Below, piece after piece: positions 47,001-54,758 of a stretch of 64,000 bases of DNA. The notes below the pieces were generated by a model, which did no database searches, had not been told where the DNA came from, and was given only the letters and a program-made list of their open reading frames with translations. The stretch is from positions 1 to 64,000 of the forward strand of contig NZ_BCVA01000008.1 of NCBI RefSeq assembly GCF_001591505.1, read 5' to 3'. The DNA is from Neobacillus niacini NBRC 15566. Its GTDB lineage: Bacteria > Bacillota > Bacilli > Bacillales > Cytobacillaceae. Position 1 is the stretch's first letter. Each line of letters opens with the position of its first letter. The translations under genes were made by a program, and so were the position numbers.

Positions 47001-48598
47001 CCATTGAGGATTTGGCGCAATTGATCCATGATTTGAAAAATGCCAATCGTGATGCGCGCATTAGCGTAAAGCTTGTTTCAAAAGGCGGAGTTGGAACGAT
47101 AGCTGCAGGTGTGGCAAAAGCAGTAGCAGATGTTATTGTCATCAGTGGTTATGATGGCGGAACAGGTGCCTCTCCGAAAACGAGCATTCAACATGCCGGA
47201 TTACCGTGGGAACTTGGATTAGCAGAAGCACACCAAACGCTCATGCTGAATGGATTACGGGATCGAGTTGTGCTTGAGACAGATGGAAAATTAATGACGG
47301 GCAAGGATGTCGTTATGGCGGCCTTGCTTGGAGCGGAGGAATTTGGCTTTGCAACTGCACCGCTGGTTGTCCTTGGCTGTGTGATGATGCGTGTTTGTCA
47401 TTTGGATACATGTCCGGTTGGGATTGCCACTCAAAACCCAGAGCTTCGCAGAAAGTTTACGGGTGAAGCAGACTATATTGTTAACTTTATGCGTTTTATT
47501 GCACAGGAAGTGCGCGAGCTTATGGCTGAACTTGGTTTCAGAACAGTTGAGGAAATGGTCGGCCGAGCAGATGTACTAACAGTAAGTGAGCGGGCAAAAG
47601 CCCATTGGAAGGCAAAGCATTTGGATTTGACAGCATTGCTTTACAAGCCTGAAGGTGCACGTACCTTTAAACGACCACAAAATCATAGAATCAATGAATC
47701 TCTTGATATCCAAAAAATTCTACCGGCTGTTCAACCGGCATTAGAACAGGGAACACCTGTTGATTTACGCTTCCCAATTACGAACATCAATCGTGTGGTT
47801 GGTACGATCGTCGGAAGTGAAATTTCCAAACGCTATGGTGAAGAAGGTCTTTTAGAGGATACCATTACCTTAAGATTTAACGGTTCAGCAGGGCAAAGTT
47901 TTGGTGCCTTTGTACCAAAAGGAATGACTCTTGAACTTACCGGGGACGCGAACGATTATGTTGGTAAAGGTCTTTCTGGCGGAAAGATTATCGTCAGAGC
48001 AGATGAGCATACGAAGATTGCTTCTGGAGAAAACGTCATCGCTGGAAATGTGGCCTTTATCGGGGCAACAAGCGGCGAGGCTTATGTTAACGGCCGTGCT
48101 GGCGAACGTTTTGCTGTTCGGAATAGTGGTGTAAATGTCGTAGTTGAGGGCGTTGGTGACCATGGGTGTGAGTATATGACGGGCGGACGCGTCGTTATTT
48201 TGGGTGAAGTTGGCAAAAATTTCGCAGCTGGAATGTCTGGCGGAACAGCCTACGTGTTACCAGAAGACAAGGACGCATTTAAGCATTTATGTAATCAAGA
48301 ATTAATTGAATTTGAATCAGTCTCAACTCCTGCCGAACAGGATGAGCTAAAAAAGTTAATCGAAAACCATTTCCATTACACTCAAAGTGTAAAGGCTAGT
48401 TGTGTACTAGAAGACTGGAAAAAGTGTGTCAGAAAATTTGTCAAGGTCATTCCAAAGGATTATAAACGGATGATTGATTTGATTGAAGAGAAAAAAGTAT
48501 CAGGATTATCGGAAGAAGAAGCAGTTATGAGTGCCTTTTTAGCGAACTCCTCTGCAAAACTAACACATTCTAAACAGCAGGAAGCTGCAAACCGCTAA
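44051..48598 (+). CDS. gltA: Glutamate synthase large subunit
   Basis: The 1515-residue protein has all parts of the NADPH-GOGAT alpha subunit. The mature N-terminal nucleophile Cys22 follows a short propeptide (HDACGIG), with the glutaminase domain to about 430, a central domain, and the FMN-binding synthase barrel (about 850-1230) with GGKSNSGEGGEDSSRY and GYDGGTGASPKTSIQHAG. The 3Fe-4S cysteines are in CVMMRVCHLDTCPVGIATQ, and the C-terminal beta-helix GAFVPKGMTLELTGDANDYVGKGL...GERFAVRNSG follows. It makes glutamate from glutamine and 2-oxoglutarate. It is co-transcribed with gltB, 17 bases downstream. Confidence 0.97.
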   Translation: MTFHQLPKAQGLYRPEFEHDACGIGLYAHIKGNATHDIVAKGLKMLCQLDHRGGQGSDPLTGDGAGLMVQIPDQFFRKECSEINLPQKGKYGVGMLFFSKNDGEREEIETYITKMVEQEGQTVLGWRTVPVNAEPIGVTAQESCPVIRQLFVGDNEKGTDSLAFERKLYVIRKLAEKWAKASEYRFYFASLSSRTIVYKGLLTPEQVDQFYLDLQDETFVSAFALVHSRFSTNTFPSWERAHPNRYLIHNGEINTLQGNIHWMKAREKQFVSEAFGTDLEKVLPILDTDGSDSSILDNALEFLVLAGRKPAHAAMMLVPEPWSENPHISEEKRAFYEYHSSLMEPWDGPSAISFTDGKQIGAILDRNGLRPARYYVTEDDYIIFSSEVGVIDVEPEKVLYKERLRPGKMLLIDLEEGRIISDEEIKSQLASQQPYQQWLNEQLVRLSDSVEAEGEIPADILTLQKAFGYTYEDIQKYILPAVTEGKDPLGAMGNDMPLAVLSDRPQNLFNYFKQLFAQVTNPPVDSIREAIVTSTISYLGTEGNLLHPSAENCRRIQLETPILTNSQLGDLRTNESFKSQVIDILFTEDLENSLKEICHQAEKAIAGGSSLIILSDRNMNATEAAIPSLLAASTLHQHLIREGLRTKASIIIETGEVREVHHFAVLLGYGVDAINPYLVFATYQQAVEEGTIPFTYQEAVKKYIYAMTEGVVKVMSKMGISTVQSYRGAQIFEAVGIGSDVIDTYFTGTVSQIGGIGLDTIAEEAKLRHTQAYTVSTDKTLETGSNFQWRHNGEHHAFNPGTIHTLQWACRNGDYQLFKKYSTLANEERLGFLRNLFSFNGTRTSVPIEEVESVDSIVRRFKTGAMSFGSISKEAHETLAIAMNRLGGKSNSGEGGEDSSRYEVDENGDNRGSAIKQVASGRFGVKSHYLVNAQELQIKMAQGAKPGEGGQLMGTKVYPWVADVRGATPGVSLISPPPHHDIYSIEDLAQLIHDLKNANRDARISVKLVSKGGVGTIAAGVAKAVADVIVISGYDGGTGASPKTSIQHAGLPWELGLAEAHQTLMLNGLRDRVVLETDGKLMTGKDVVMAALLGAEEFGFATAPLVVLGCVMMRVCHLDTCPVGIATQNPELRRKFTGEADYIVNFMRFIAQEVRELMAELGFRTVEEMVGRADVLTVSERAKAHWKAKHLDLTALLYKPEGARTFKRPQNHRINESLDIQKILPAVQPALEQGTPVDLRFPITNINRVVGTIVGSEISKRYGEEGLLEDTITLRFNGSAGQSFGAFVPKGMTLELTGDANDYVGKGLSGGKIIVRADEHTKIASGENVIAGNVAFIGATSGEAYVNGRAGERFAVRNSGVNVVVEGVGDHGCEYMTGGRVVILGEVGKNFAAGMSGGTAYVLPEDKDAFKHLCNQELIEFESVSTPAEQDELKKLIENHFHYTQSVKASCVLEDWKKCVRKFVKVIPKDYKRMIDLIEEKKVSGLSEEEAVMSAFLANSSAKLTHSKQQEAANR

Positions 48599-48615
48599 GA
48601 AAGGGGAGAGGAACA

Positions 48616-50082
48616 ATGGGGAAACCAACGGGATTTATGGAATATGCCCGCGAAAAAGTAGGGGAAAGGAATCCGCTGACACGCCAAAACGATTGGAGAG
48701 AATATAAGGTTCCTTTTTCTGATGAAAAGTTACGTATACAGGGGGCGCGGTGCATGGATTGCTCCATCCCCTTCTGCCATACCGGGATGGAGATTCAAGG
48801 AGCAACATCAGGCTGTCCGATTCACAACCTGATTCCGGAGTGGAATGATCTAGTCTACCGCGGCCGTTGGAAAGAAGCACTCGACCGGCTGATGAAAACA
48901 AATAATTTTCCTGAGTTTACAGGCAGGGTTTGTCCGGCTCCGTGTGAAGGTTCATGTACGTTAGCCATTTCCGACCCAGCGGTTACAATTAAAAATATTG
49001 AACAGGCAATTATTGATAAAGGTTTTGAAAACGGCTGGATTACACCTAGGATTCCAAGGGTACGGACTGGAAAGAAAGTGGCGATTATCGGTTCTGGTCC
49101 TGCTGGTTTGGCAGCGGCAGATCAGATTAATCAAGCTGGCCACTCCGTAATTGTTTATGAGCGTGCCGACCGTCCAGGTGGGTTGCTGATGTATGGAATT
49201 CCGAACATGAAGCTTGAAAAAGATGTTGTAGAACGCCGTATTCGTTTATTGACACAGGAAGGCATTGACTTTGTTACGAATACAGAAGTGGGTAAAGATA
49301 TAACAGCGGCAGAACTTCAAGCACAATTCGATGCGGTCATTCTTTGTACGGGTGCACAGAAGCAGCGCGATTTAGTGATTGAAGGCCGTGAAGCAAAGGG
49401 TATTCATTTTGCAATGGATTATTTAACTATGGCGACAAAAAGTCTATTAGATTCAAACTTTGAGGATGGTCAATTTATCAATGTTGAAGATAGAGACGTT
49501 ATTGTTATTGGCGGCGGGGACACAGGTGCTGACTGTGTGGCAACAGCGCTTCGTCAAAAAGCCAAGAGTGTCGTTCAGTTCGGGAAGCATCCGCAATTAC
49601 CTGGTGAGCGTACTTCTGATAATTTATGGCCAGCGTATCCGAACGTTTTTACCATGGATTATGCTTATAAGGAAGCAGAAGCCAAATTTGGTCAGGATCC
49701 TCGTGAATATTCGATTCAAACAAAGAAAATCGTCGCAGATGAGAATGGGAACCTGAAAGAACTTCACACTATCCAAATGGAGAAATTGAAGGATGAAGGC
49801 GGACGTTATTATTTTAAAGAAATCCCGGGGACTGAAAAAGTATGGCCAGCGCAGTTTGTGTTTATCGCAATCGGCTTTGAAGGTACGGAACAGCCTCTGT
49901 TAAGCCAATTCGGTGTGAAAGCAGTCAACCAAAAGGTTGCGGCTAAATACGGTGAGTTCAAAACCAACGTTGAAGGAGTGTTCGCTGCAGGTGATGCTAG
50001 AAGAGGGCAGAGCCTCATCGTTTGGGCGATCAACGAGGGCAGGGAAGTTGCACAGGAAGTTCATAAATACTTGTTGGGGTGA
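48616..50082 (+). CDS. gltB: Glutamate synthase small subunit
   Basis: The 488-residue protein is the GOGAT beta subunit. The N-terminal cysteine clusters CMDCSIPFC...GCPIHNLIPEWN and CPAPCEGSC bind 4Fe-4S centres. The FAD motif VAIIGSGPAGLAAADQINQAGH starts near 155, and the NADPH motif VIVIGGGDTGADCVATAL is near 296. AAGDARRGQSLIVWAINEGREVA closes the FAD site. It passes electrons from NADPH to the large subunit. The start follows GGGGAGAGG. A terminator lies 28 bases after the stop codon. Confidence 0.97.
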   Translation: MGKPTGFMEYAREKVGERNPLTRQNDWREYKVPFSDEKLRIQGARCMDCSIPFCHTGMEIQGATSGCPIHNLIPEWNDLVYRGRWKEALDRLMKTNNFPEFTGRVCPAPCEGSCTLAISDPAVTIKNIEQAIIDKGFENGWITPRIPRVRTGKKVAIIGSGPAGLAAADQINQAGHSVIVYERADRPGGLLMYGIPNMKLEKDVVERRIRLLTQEGIDFVTNTEVGKDITAAELQAQFDAVILCTGAQKQRDLVIEGREAKGIHFAMDYLTMATKSLLDSNFEDGQFINVEDRDVIVIGGGDTGADCVATALRQKAKSVVQFGKHPQLPGERTSDNLWPAYPNVFTMDYAYKEAEAKFGQDPREYSIQTKKIVADENGNLKELHTIQMEKLKDEGGRYYFKEIPGTEKVWPAQFVFIAIGFEGTEQPLLSQFGVKAVNQKVAAKYGEFKTNVEGVFAAGDARRGQSLIVWAINEGREVAQEVHKYLLG

Positions 50083-50110
50083 ACCCTAAAGTTTGCATTT
50101 GTTGATTAAG

Positions 50111-50141
50111 AAGCACAATCTAATTAGGGTTGTGCTTTTTG
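50111..50141 (+). terminator. Terminator of gltAB
   Basis: AAGCACAA pairs with TTGTGCTT around an 11-base loop and is followed by TTT. Confidence 0.85.
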
Positions 50142-50173
50142 ATATATGCACTAGGAGAAAGGAAGTAATGGAC

Positions 50174-50380
50174 AATCGTGCCCGTGCAGTGAGGTTATTC
50201 GAGAAGAAGGGAACGATACTTAGAGAATCGTGCCCGTGCAGTGAGGTTATTCGAAAAGAAGGGAACGATACTGAGAGAATCGTGCCCGTGCAGCGAGGTT
50301 ATTCGAGAAGAAGGGAACGATACTCTGAGAATCATGCTGCGCAGTGATATTTTTAGAGAAAAGGGAATGGACTTCTCCCA
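50174..50380. repeat. 52-bp tandem repeat, three full copies and one decayed copy
   Basis: Copies start at 50174, 50226, 50278 and 50330, exactly 52 bases apart. The first three differ at only a few positions (such as GTGAGG/GCGAGG, GAGAAG/AAAAG); the fourth is degenerate after about 15 bases. Within a unit, ATCGT-CCC pairs with GGG-ACGAT, so each copy can form a stem-loop. 52 is not a multiple of three, so the array is not coding. No gene product or mobile-element end is attached. Confidence 0.9.
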
Positions 50381-50454
50381 AGAAATGTTCAAGTAATTAA
50401 ATAGATTGAAAGTTTCAATATAATAGCGGAAACCGAGTATATTAGTATAAAAGG

Positions 50455-50492
50455 AAACAAAGTACGTCTGACGCAAATGTGCTTTGTTTTTT
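50455..50492. terminator. Hairpin terminator next to the M15 peptidase
   Basis: AAACAAAG pairs with CTTTGTTT, followed by TTT on the plus strand. It lies just past the stop of the minus-strand peptidase. Confidence 0.6.
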
Positions 50493-50505
50493 GTGATTGT
50501 TAATA

Positions 50506-51084
50506 TCACTGGGTATCCGCCACGTTAGATGTATCCTCAGGTCTTTCTCCATTCTGCAAATCCGCAATTGTCAGTCCAAAATCCATTTGGAAATGTGGAT
50601 AATCTTTAAAACCTTTCCAGTCTCCGCCCCACTCAAACCCTAGTGATTTAGCTATTTTCACTACCTCGGACCAATCGGACTTTCCATTCTGATTACGATC
50701 ATATTGACGATCCCAAATAACGTCTCCTGAAGTAGTTTCAAGAGCAAAATCAATCGCAAGCCCATAATTATGGTAAGACTCTCCACCTTTCGCATTTGTG
50801 ACAATATTGCCCTCTGCCGTACGACCTTGCTCATAAATGGTATTCTGCTCCTCTATACTGCGGAAGCCGTCCGTAATCATAACGACAATTCCTATCTTTG
50901 CCGCTTGTTGGACTAATTGGTCGCTTCTTTCCTTTACGATGGGATGAAGCTCTGTTGGTAAGGGTACATCTTTCTTTTGTTCTATGCTTGTTGCTTTAGA
51001 AGGTATGGTTTCGTTGTCTTTTAATATAAAAATGGTACTAATCCCAATAGCCAGTAGAAAAAGTAACAGTTTAATCCTTTTCAT
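50506..51084 (-). CDS. M15-family peptidase, CwlK/VanY-like, membrane-anchored
   Basis: The 192-residue protein has an N-terminal signal-anchor (about 4-22) and an M15 domain. Motifs are ITDGFRSIEEQNTIYEQGRT, the zinc site SYHNYGLAIDF (His, Asp) and DYPHFQM (His), with a catalytic Glu in GFEWGGDWKGF. It is most like CwlK, an L-alanyl-D-glutamate endopeptidase that cleaves peptidoglycan stem peptides, but D,D-carboxypeptidase action cannot be excluded. It stands alone between the repeat array and the Wadjet operon. Confidence 0.9.
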   Translation of the reverse strand: MKRIKLLLFLLAIGISTIFILKDNETIPSKATSIEQKKDVPLPTELHPIVKERSDQLVQQAAKIGIVVMITDGFRSIEEQNTIYEQGRTAEGNIVTNAKGGESYHNYGLAIDFALETTSGDVIWDRQYDRNQNGKSDWSEVVKIAKSLGFEWGGDWKGFKDYPHFQMDFGLTIADLQNGERPEDTSNVADTQ

Positions 51085-51439
51085 GGTGCCTCTTCCTTTC
51101 AGGTTTAGAAGACTACTAAGCCGAGCTTGTGTCCTCTTTCTATTTGTCTATCAATTCCTTTTATTCTCCAATATAAACCTTAAACAATTCTTAAATAGTA
51201 TAAAACTAATATGTTACATATTAAACAATCATGAACTTCTAGTAAAGGACTACTCTATAAATTCTAACACATAGGGTCCGCGACTTGGCGGATGAGTTAA
51301 CCGGTGCCTATTTGAACGGGAAATTTTTGTAAGAAAAAATCCATTTACCAACCTTCACACAACTAGTTTATAATAAAAGGATGTCCAAATTGGATGATAG
51401 GAGTCTATTCCTATGAAACTAAGAGATTTAAGTAGGTGA
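51085..51439 (+). promoter_or_regulatory. Upstream region of the Wadjet operon with promoter and leader frame
   Basis: A -10 box TATAAT lies at 51369-51374 with a weak TTACCA at 51345-51350 (18-base spacing). After ATAGGAG, an 8-codon frame (ATG 51414 to TGA 51439) reads MKLRDLSR and stops directly before the jetD ATG at 51440, suggesting coupled translation. The first 250 bases hold the divergent promoter of the M15 gene and nothing else I recognise. Confidence 0.5.
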
Positions 51440-52510
51440 ATGGTCATCGACATCATTGAAACAAGGGTGAGAGGGTTTATTGCTGATATTCAACACCCAA
51501 AACAAAAAAAGAAGATTAATATCAACGATTTAGAGATTCAGTTGCGCAGGCTTTTGGATGATTATTTCGAAATGGACGGGTATGCATTGTTCCACCGTGC
51601 CATTGAAGCCTTGCAAGCTGAGGGAATTCTTATTCCTATACAAAATAATCAATATAATGGCAGAACACCAGGGCTGCCATTATATTACTGGGTTAATATA
51701 AAAGTTCAATCAGCCAAATGGGATCGTCTTGGGATGATGAAATTAAGTGATCAGTTTGACTTTTCCTTTTATGAACGGCACCCCCAATGGCAAACGAAAG
51801 ACGAATGGGACCGAATCCACCATTTATATTCGTTTCTACAATCCAGTCAGGAACGGGATATTGTATCAGTCGAAGAAAGAAGCTTGGAGCTCTTCGGTCA
51901 TGAAAAATTTCTACTCGACGGTGATAGTTTTCCTGAAGGGAAAGGATTTTTAGCTAGAATAGGAGTATCAGAAGAGCGTCTTAAAATGGTTAACTACGGG
52001 GAGCCATTTGTATTTTGGATGAAGCAAGGGAAAGAAATTAACGATATTCAGCGGGTACTGATTGTTGAGAATCTATCTTTTTTCCATACTTCCATTAAGT
52101 TATTGGAAGCCAATCAACTTGATTATGAACCTGAACTGATTATTTACGGTGAAGGGACTAAGATTGAACGGAGCTTTTCTTTTTTCTTCCGAATGTTTCC
52201 AGCCAAAAACTATCTTTTCTATTACGCAGGTGATTTGGATGTTGCAGGATACGGCATCCTCATTCGGCTTATCGAAAAGTATTCGGATTGCTGTATTCAG
52301 CCTGCCTTAAAAATTTATCGAAAAATGCTTAAATGTATAGATCAGCGAAATGAGCAAAAGCAAGGCCAAACACAGAATCTTAAATACCGTGACGCCTTCT
52401 TTCAATGGTTTACCGAAGAGGAGCAAAATCTATTAATGCAATTATGGCAGGAAAATAAACGGATTCCGCAAGAGGTTTTAAACATCGAAACATGGAGGAG
52501 ATGGCTGTGA
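51440..52510 (+). CDS. jetD: Wadjet protein JetD, Toprim-type nuclease subunit
   Basis: The 356-residue protein matches the JetD layout: an N-terminal winged-helix part (DUF3322, about 1-190) and a C-terminal Toprim domain (DUF2220, about 200-356). Metal-binding residues are Glu210 in VLIVENLSFF and Asp265/Asp267 in AGDLDVAGYG. KRIPQEVLNIE is the typical C-terminal end. JetD cleaves closed-circular plasmid DNA once the JetABC motor has extruded it. Here it is the first gene, whereas in JetABCD systems it is last. It overlaps the next gene by four bases (GTGA). Confidence 0.9.
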   Translation: MVIDIIETRVRGFIADIQHPKQKKKININDLEIQLRRLLDDYFEMDGYALFHRAIEALQAEGILIPIQNNQYNGRTPGLPLYYWVNIKVQSAKWDRLGMMKLSDQFDFSFYERHPQWQTKDEWDRIHHLYSFLQSSQERDIVSVEERSLELFGHEKFLLDGDSFPEGKGFLARIGVSEERLKMVNYGEPFVFWMKQGKEINDIQRVLIVENLSFFHTSIKLLEANQLDYEPELIIYGEGTKIERSFSFFFRMFPAKNYLFYYAGDLDVAGYGILIRLIEKYSDCCIQPALKIYRKMLKCIDQRNEQKQGQTQNLKYRDAFFQWFTEEEQNLLMQLWQENKRIPQEVLNIETWRRWL

Positions 52511-54012
52511 ACGAATCATGGGAAGGATTTGCCCAGCGAATCCAACGATTAAATCCACTGTTTGAGCTTGGCAGGGGAATGGAAGTAGGGGAATTGAAAC
52601 CACATATCCAAACCATTCTCATGCAAGTTCTTCTCACCATCTTTTATCGTGAATTAAATGATGATGATCATCGTCGTAAGTCAGATATTAAGTATATGGT
52701 GGAAGATTCTATTAAACAGATGAAACTATTAGCAGACGAAAAGCAAATTGAACGGATTACAAGCGGGCTCCTTTATCAGGGTAAAGAAGAGTATAGTAAA
52801 CCGTTTGAAGCCTTATATTACGATGAAATAAAACAATCCTGGGAGACACAAACCTTTCGATATGTCACCATGGATGAATTATATACGAATTTGGAGATGG
52901 GCGGATCCATTGTATATAAACTCACCGATGTCGCTCAGGAAATGATTTTTATGAGCAGGGAAATGGCAGAGGAATTCTCGATTACGATTGAACAACTCTA
53001 CAGTATGCAGTTGATTAAAAACGGTAATTTCAGAAAAGCCACTCGTAACCTCGATCATCTCATTTCACGTGTGAACCGCCTAATGGCAAAGGAATTCTCC
53101 TTTCAAAAGGAAATGATTAATAATCCCAAAATCTTATTAATTGAAGATGAATGGCAAAGGGCAGACAATCGTGTTGAAATTGAGAAGCAATTTGAAGAAG
53201 AGAAAAATCACTTCCGGACGATTACTAGTATGATAGATAAGACAAAACGAAGAAACGAAGAAGATGATTTTATTCAAAAAGAATTGATTCTACTTCAAGA
53301 AAAAATTGGCCATACTAGGCAGCTGCATGATCGTTTTGCCAAACTCGTCATTCAAAATATTTCCTATGAGATGAAATTAAAAGCTGAAAACCCTTCATTG
53401 TTTTGGGAAAACAGTCTCGTTTCATTTCGAGAGCATTTTTATGAAAATTGGTTAATGAAGGAAGGCGTTCAACGTTTCACTGTCATAGAAAAACTACTAT
53501 CTCCTTTATTCTCACCGAAGAATGAATTTATCTTGCCGCTTGACTGGATTTGGGGTGAGCAAGAACTCAATGAAAAACAAGTAACTGATACAATCATTGA
53601 AGAGGAACAAGAAGAAGGAATCACCAGACTACGAGTGACCAACTGGGATTCTGTTATCAAGGCATGGAGTTATGTATTTCAGTTTTTACAAACCAACGGT
53701 GAATTTTCATTAACCGATTTAAAAGAGCTGCCATTAGAAGTGCAGGACTTATGGTTTGAAGAATCTGAAACGATTGATTTGTGGATGATGTTCGATAAAA
53801 AGCCGCTGAAGGTCCAAGTGCTCCATCGAAAGGAAGAAACCTTAAGCGATGAGAGGGAAATTCTTCTTTATAAACTAATGAAGGAATATCCACAATTTGA
53901 AATGTTTGAAGGCTTAAAAATCTATACCATGTTCGATCATCAGGCGGAACCTTTTCTGTGGTATCAAACGAAAATGACCCCTTTTAAAATTTGTGTAGAG
54001 GAGAATAAGTGA
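52507..54012 (+). CDS. jetA: Wadjet protein JetA, MukF-like kleisin
   Basis: I choose GTG 52507, six bases after GGAGGAG and overlapping jetD's stop codon; ATG 52492 lies ahead of that signal. The 501-residue protein is mostly helical and acidic. It has an N-terminal winged-helix-like part, a middle coiled-coil (about 215-285, rich in Glu/Lys) and a C-terminal winged-helix part, the plan of MukF/JetA kleisins that bridge the SMC heads. I recognise it by position and size together with jetB and jetC, since sequence similarity in this family is low. Confidence 0.8.
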   Translation: MNESWEGFAQRIQRLNPLFELGRGMEVGELKPHIQTILMQVLLTIFYRELNDDDHRRKSDIKYMVEDSIKQMKLLADEKQIERITSGLLYQGKEEYSKPFEALYYDEIKQSWETQTFRYVTMDELYTNLEMGGSIVYKLTDVAQEMIFMSREMAEEFSITIEQLYSMQLIKNGNFRKATRNLDHLISRVNRLMAKEFSFQKEMINNPKILLIEDEWQRADNRVEIEKQFEEEKNHFRTITSMIDKTKRRNEEDDFIQKELILLQEKIGHTRQLHDRFAKLVIQNISYEMKLKAENPSLFWENSLVSFREHFYENWLMKEGVQRFTVIEKLLSPLFSPKNEFILPLDWIWGEQELNEKQVTDTIIEEEQEEGITRLRVTNWDSVIKAWSYVFQFLQTNGEFSLTDLKELPLEVQDLWFEESETIDLWMMFDKKPLKVQVLHRKEETLSDEREILLYKLMKEYPQFEMFEGLKIYTMFDHQAEPFLWYQTKMTPFKICVEENK

Positions 54013-54758
54013 TGAATGCAGAAACAATCAAAAAAGCATCAGCTGTCTATTTTACTCTATTAAAAGAAAAAGTAATTGATGAAAATAGTGAACACTTCCA
54101 AACCTATTTTGATCCGGAAGTAAGACAGACAGTACTATTATTAGCAGACGAATCCGGTACATATATCATTGAAGCCCCTAAACGCATCCATTTAGTGGTT
54201 CAGCCAACGGGTTCGGTCTTTGCAACCAATTTTACCCATTTAAAAGATAAGCATAAGCAAGTGGAAACGAAAAAACATTTTCATCTTATCAGCATTATCA
54301 TTATGTCTTTTTTGGCAGCCATCGATCGAAACCAGGCTGCAAAAATCCGCACGAAGCGAGAAGGCATTAGCTTTTATGCATTAGAACGCCAAGTAAATGA
54401 TCTCATCATGAAATGGGAGAGCCTGCTTAAAAATCAACCCACCTTTGGAGAAGAAGAACGAATTGATATGAAGGAAGTGGTGATTACATGGAAATACATG
54501 GAGGTCGATAGTGACGATTTTGGGTTAAAAAAGGGCAATAGACGAACTAGGATTGGTTTAATTGCCGGTGCTATGCGCTTATTAGAGAGTGAGGGGCTTA
54601 TCGTCATATTGGACCGAGACGATATCGCTAAGGTCATTCCAAAACAAGAACTTTTTGAACGGATTGAATACTTGTATCATGATTATGACCGTTATGAACT
54701 TTTTAAAAAGTTAATGACATCAGAGGAGGATGAGCATGCCGAAAATCCATCGAATTAG
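54012..54758 (+). CDS. jetB: Wadjet protein JetB, MukE-like (KITE) subunit
   Basis: ATG 54012 overlaps the jetA stop codon (TGATG) and has GAGGAG 8 bases upstream. The 248-residue protein contains a KITE-type winged-helix pair; RTRIGLIAGAMRLLESEGLIVILDRDDIAKVIPKQELFERIEYLYHDYDRYELFKKL at the end resembles MukE/JetB C-termini. It binds JetA and regulates the SMC ATPase. It overlaps jetC by 23 bases, so the four genes are translationally coupled. Confidence 0.82.
   Translation: MNAETIKKASAVYFTLLKEKVIDENSEHFQTYFDPEVRQTVLLLADESGTYIIEAPKRIHLVVQPTGSVFATNFTHLKDKHKQVETKKHFHLISIIIMSFLAAIDRNQAAKIRTKREGISFYALERQVNDLIMKWESLLKNQPTFGEEERIDMKEVVITWKYMEVDSDDFGLKKGNRRTRIGLIAGAMRLLESEGLIVILDRDDIAKVIPKQELFERIEYLYHDYDRYELFKKLMTSEEDEHAENPSN

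Noticed and set aside
50093-50347. 84-codon frame across the repeat array
   Set aside because: The repeat unit (52 bases) shifts frame each time, and the start lies in the gltB terminator; not a real protein.
50174-50380. CRISPR array
   Set aside because: Units abut directly without unique spacers and no cas gene is present.
50195-50509. 104-codon minus-strand frame
   Set aside because: Overlaps the repeats and a terminator; no ribosome binding site or recognisable domain.
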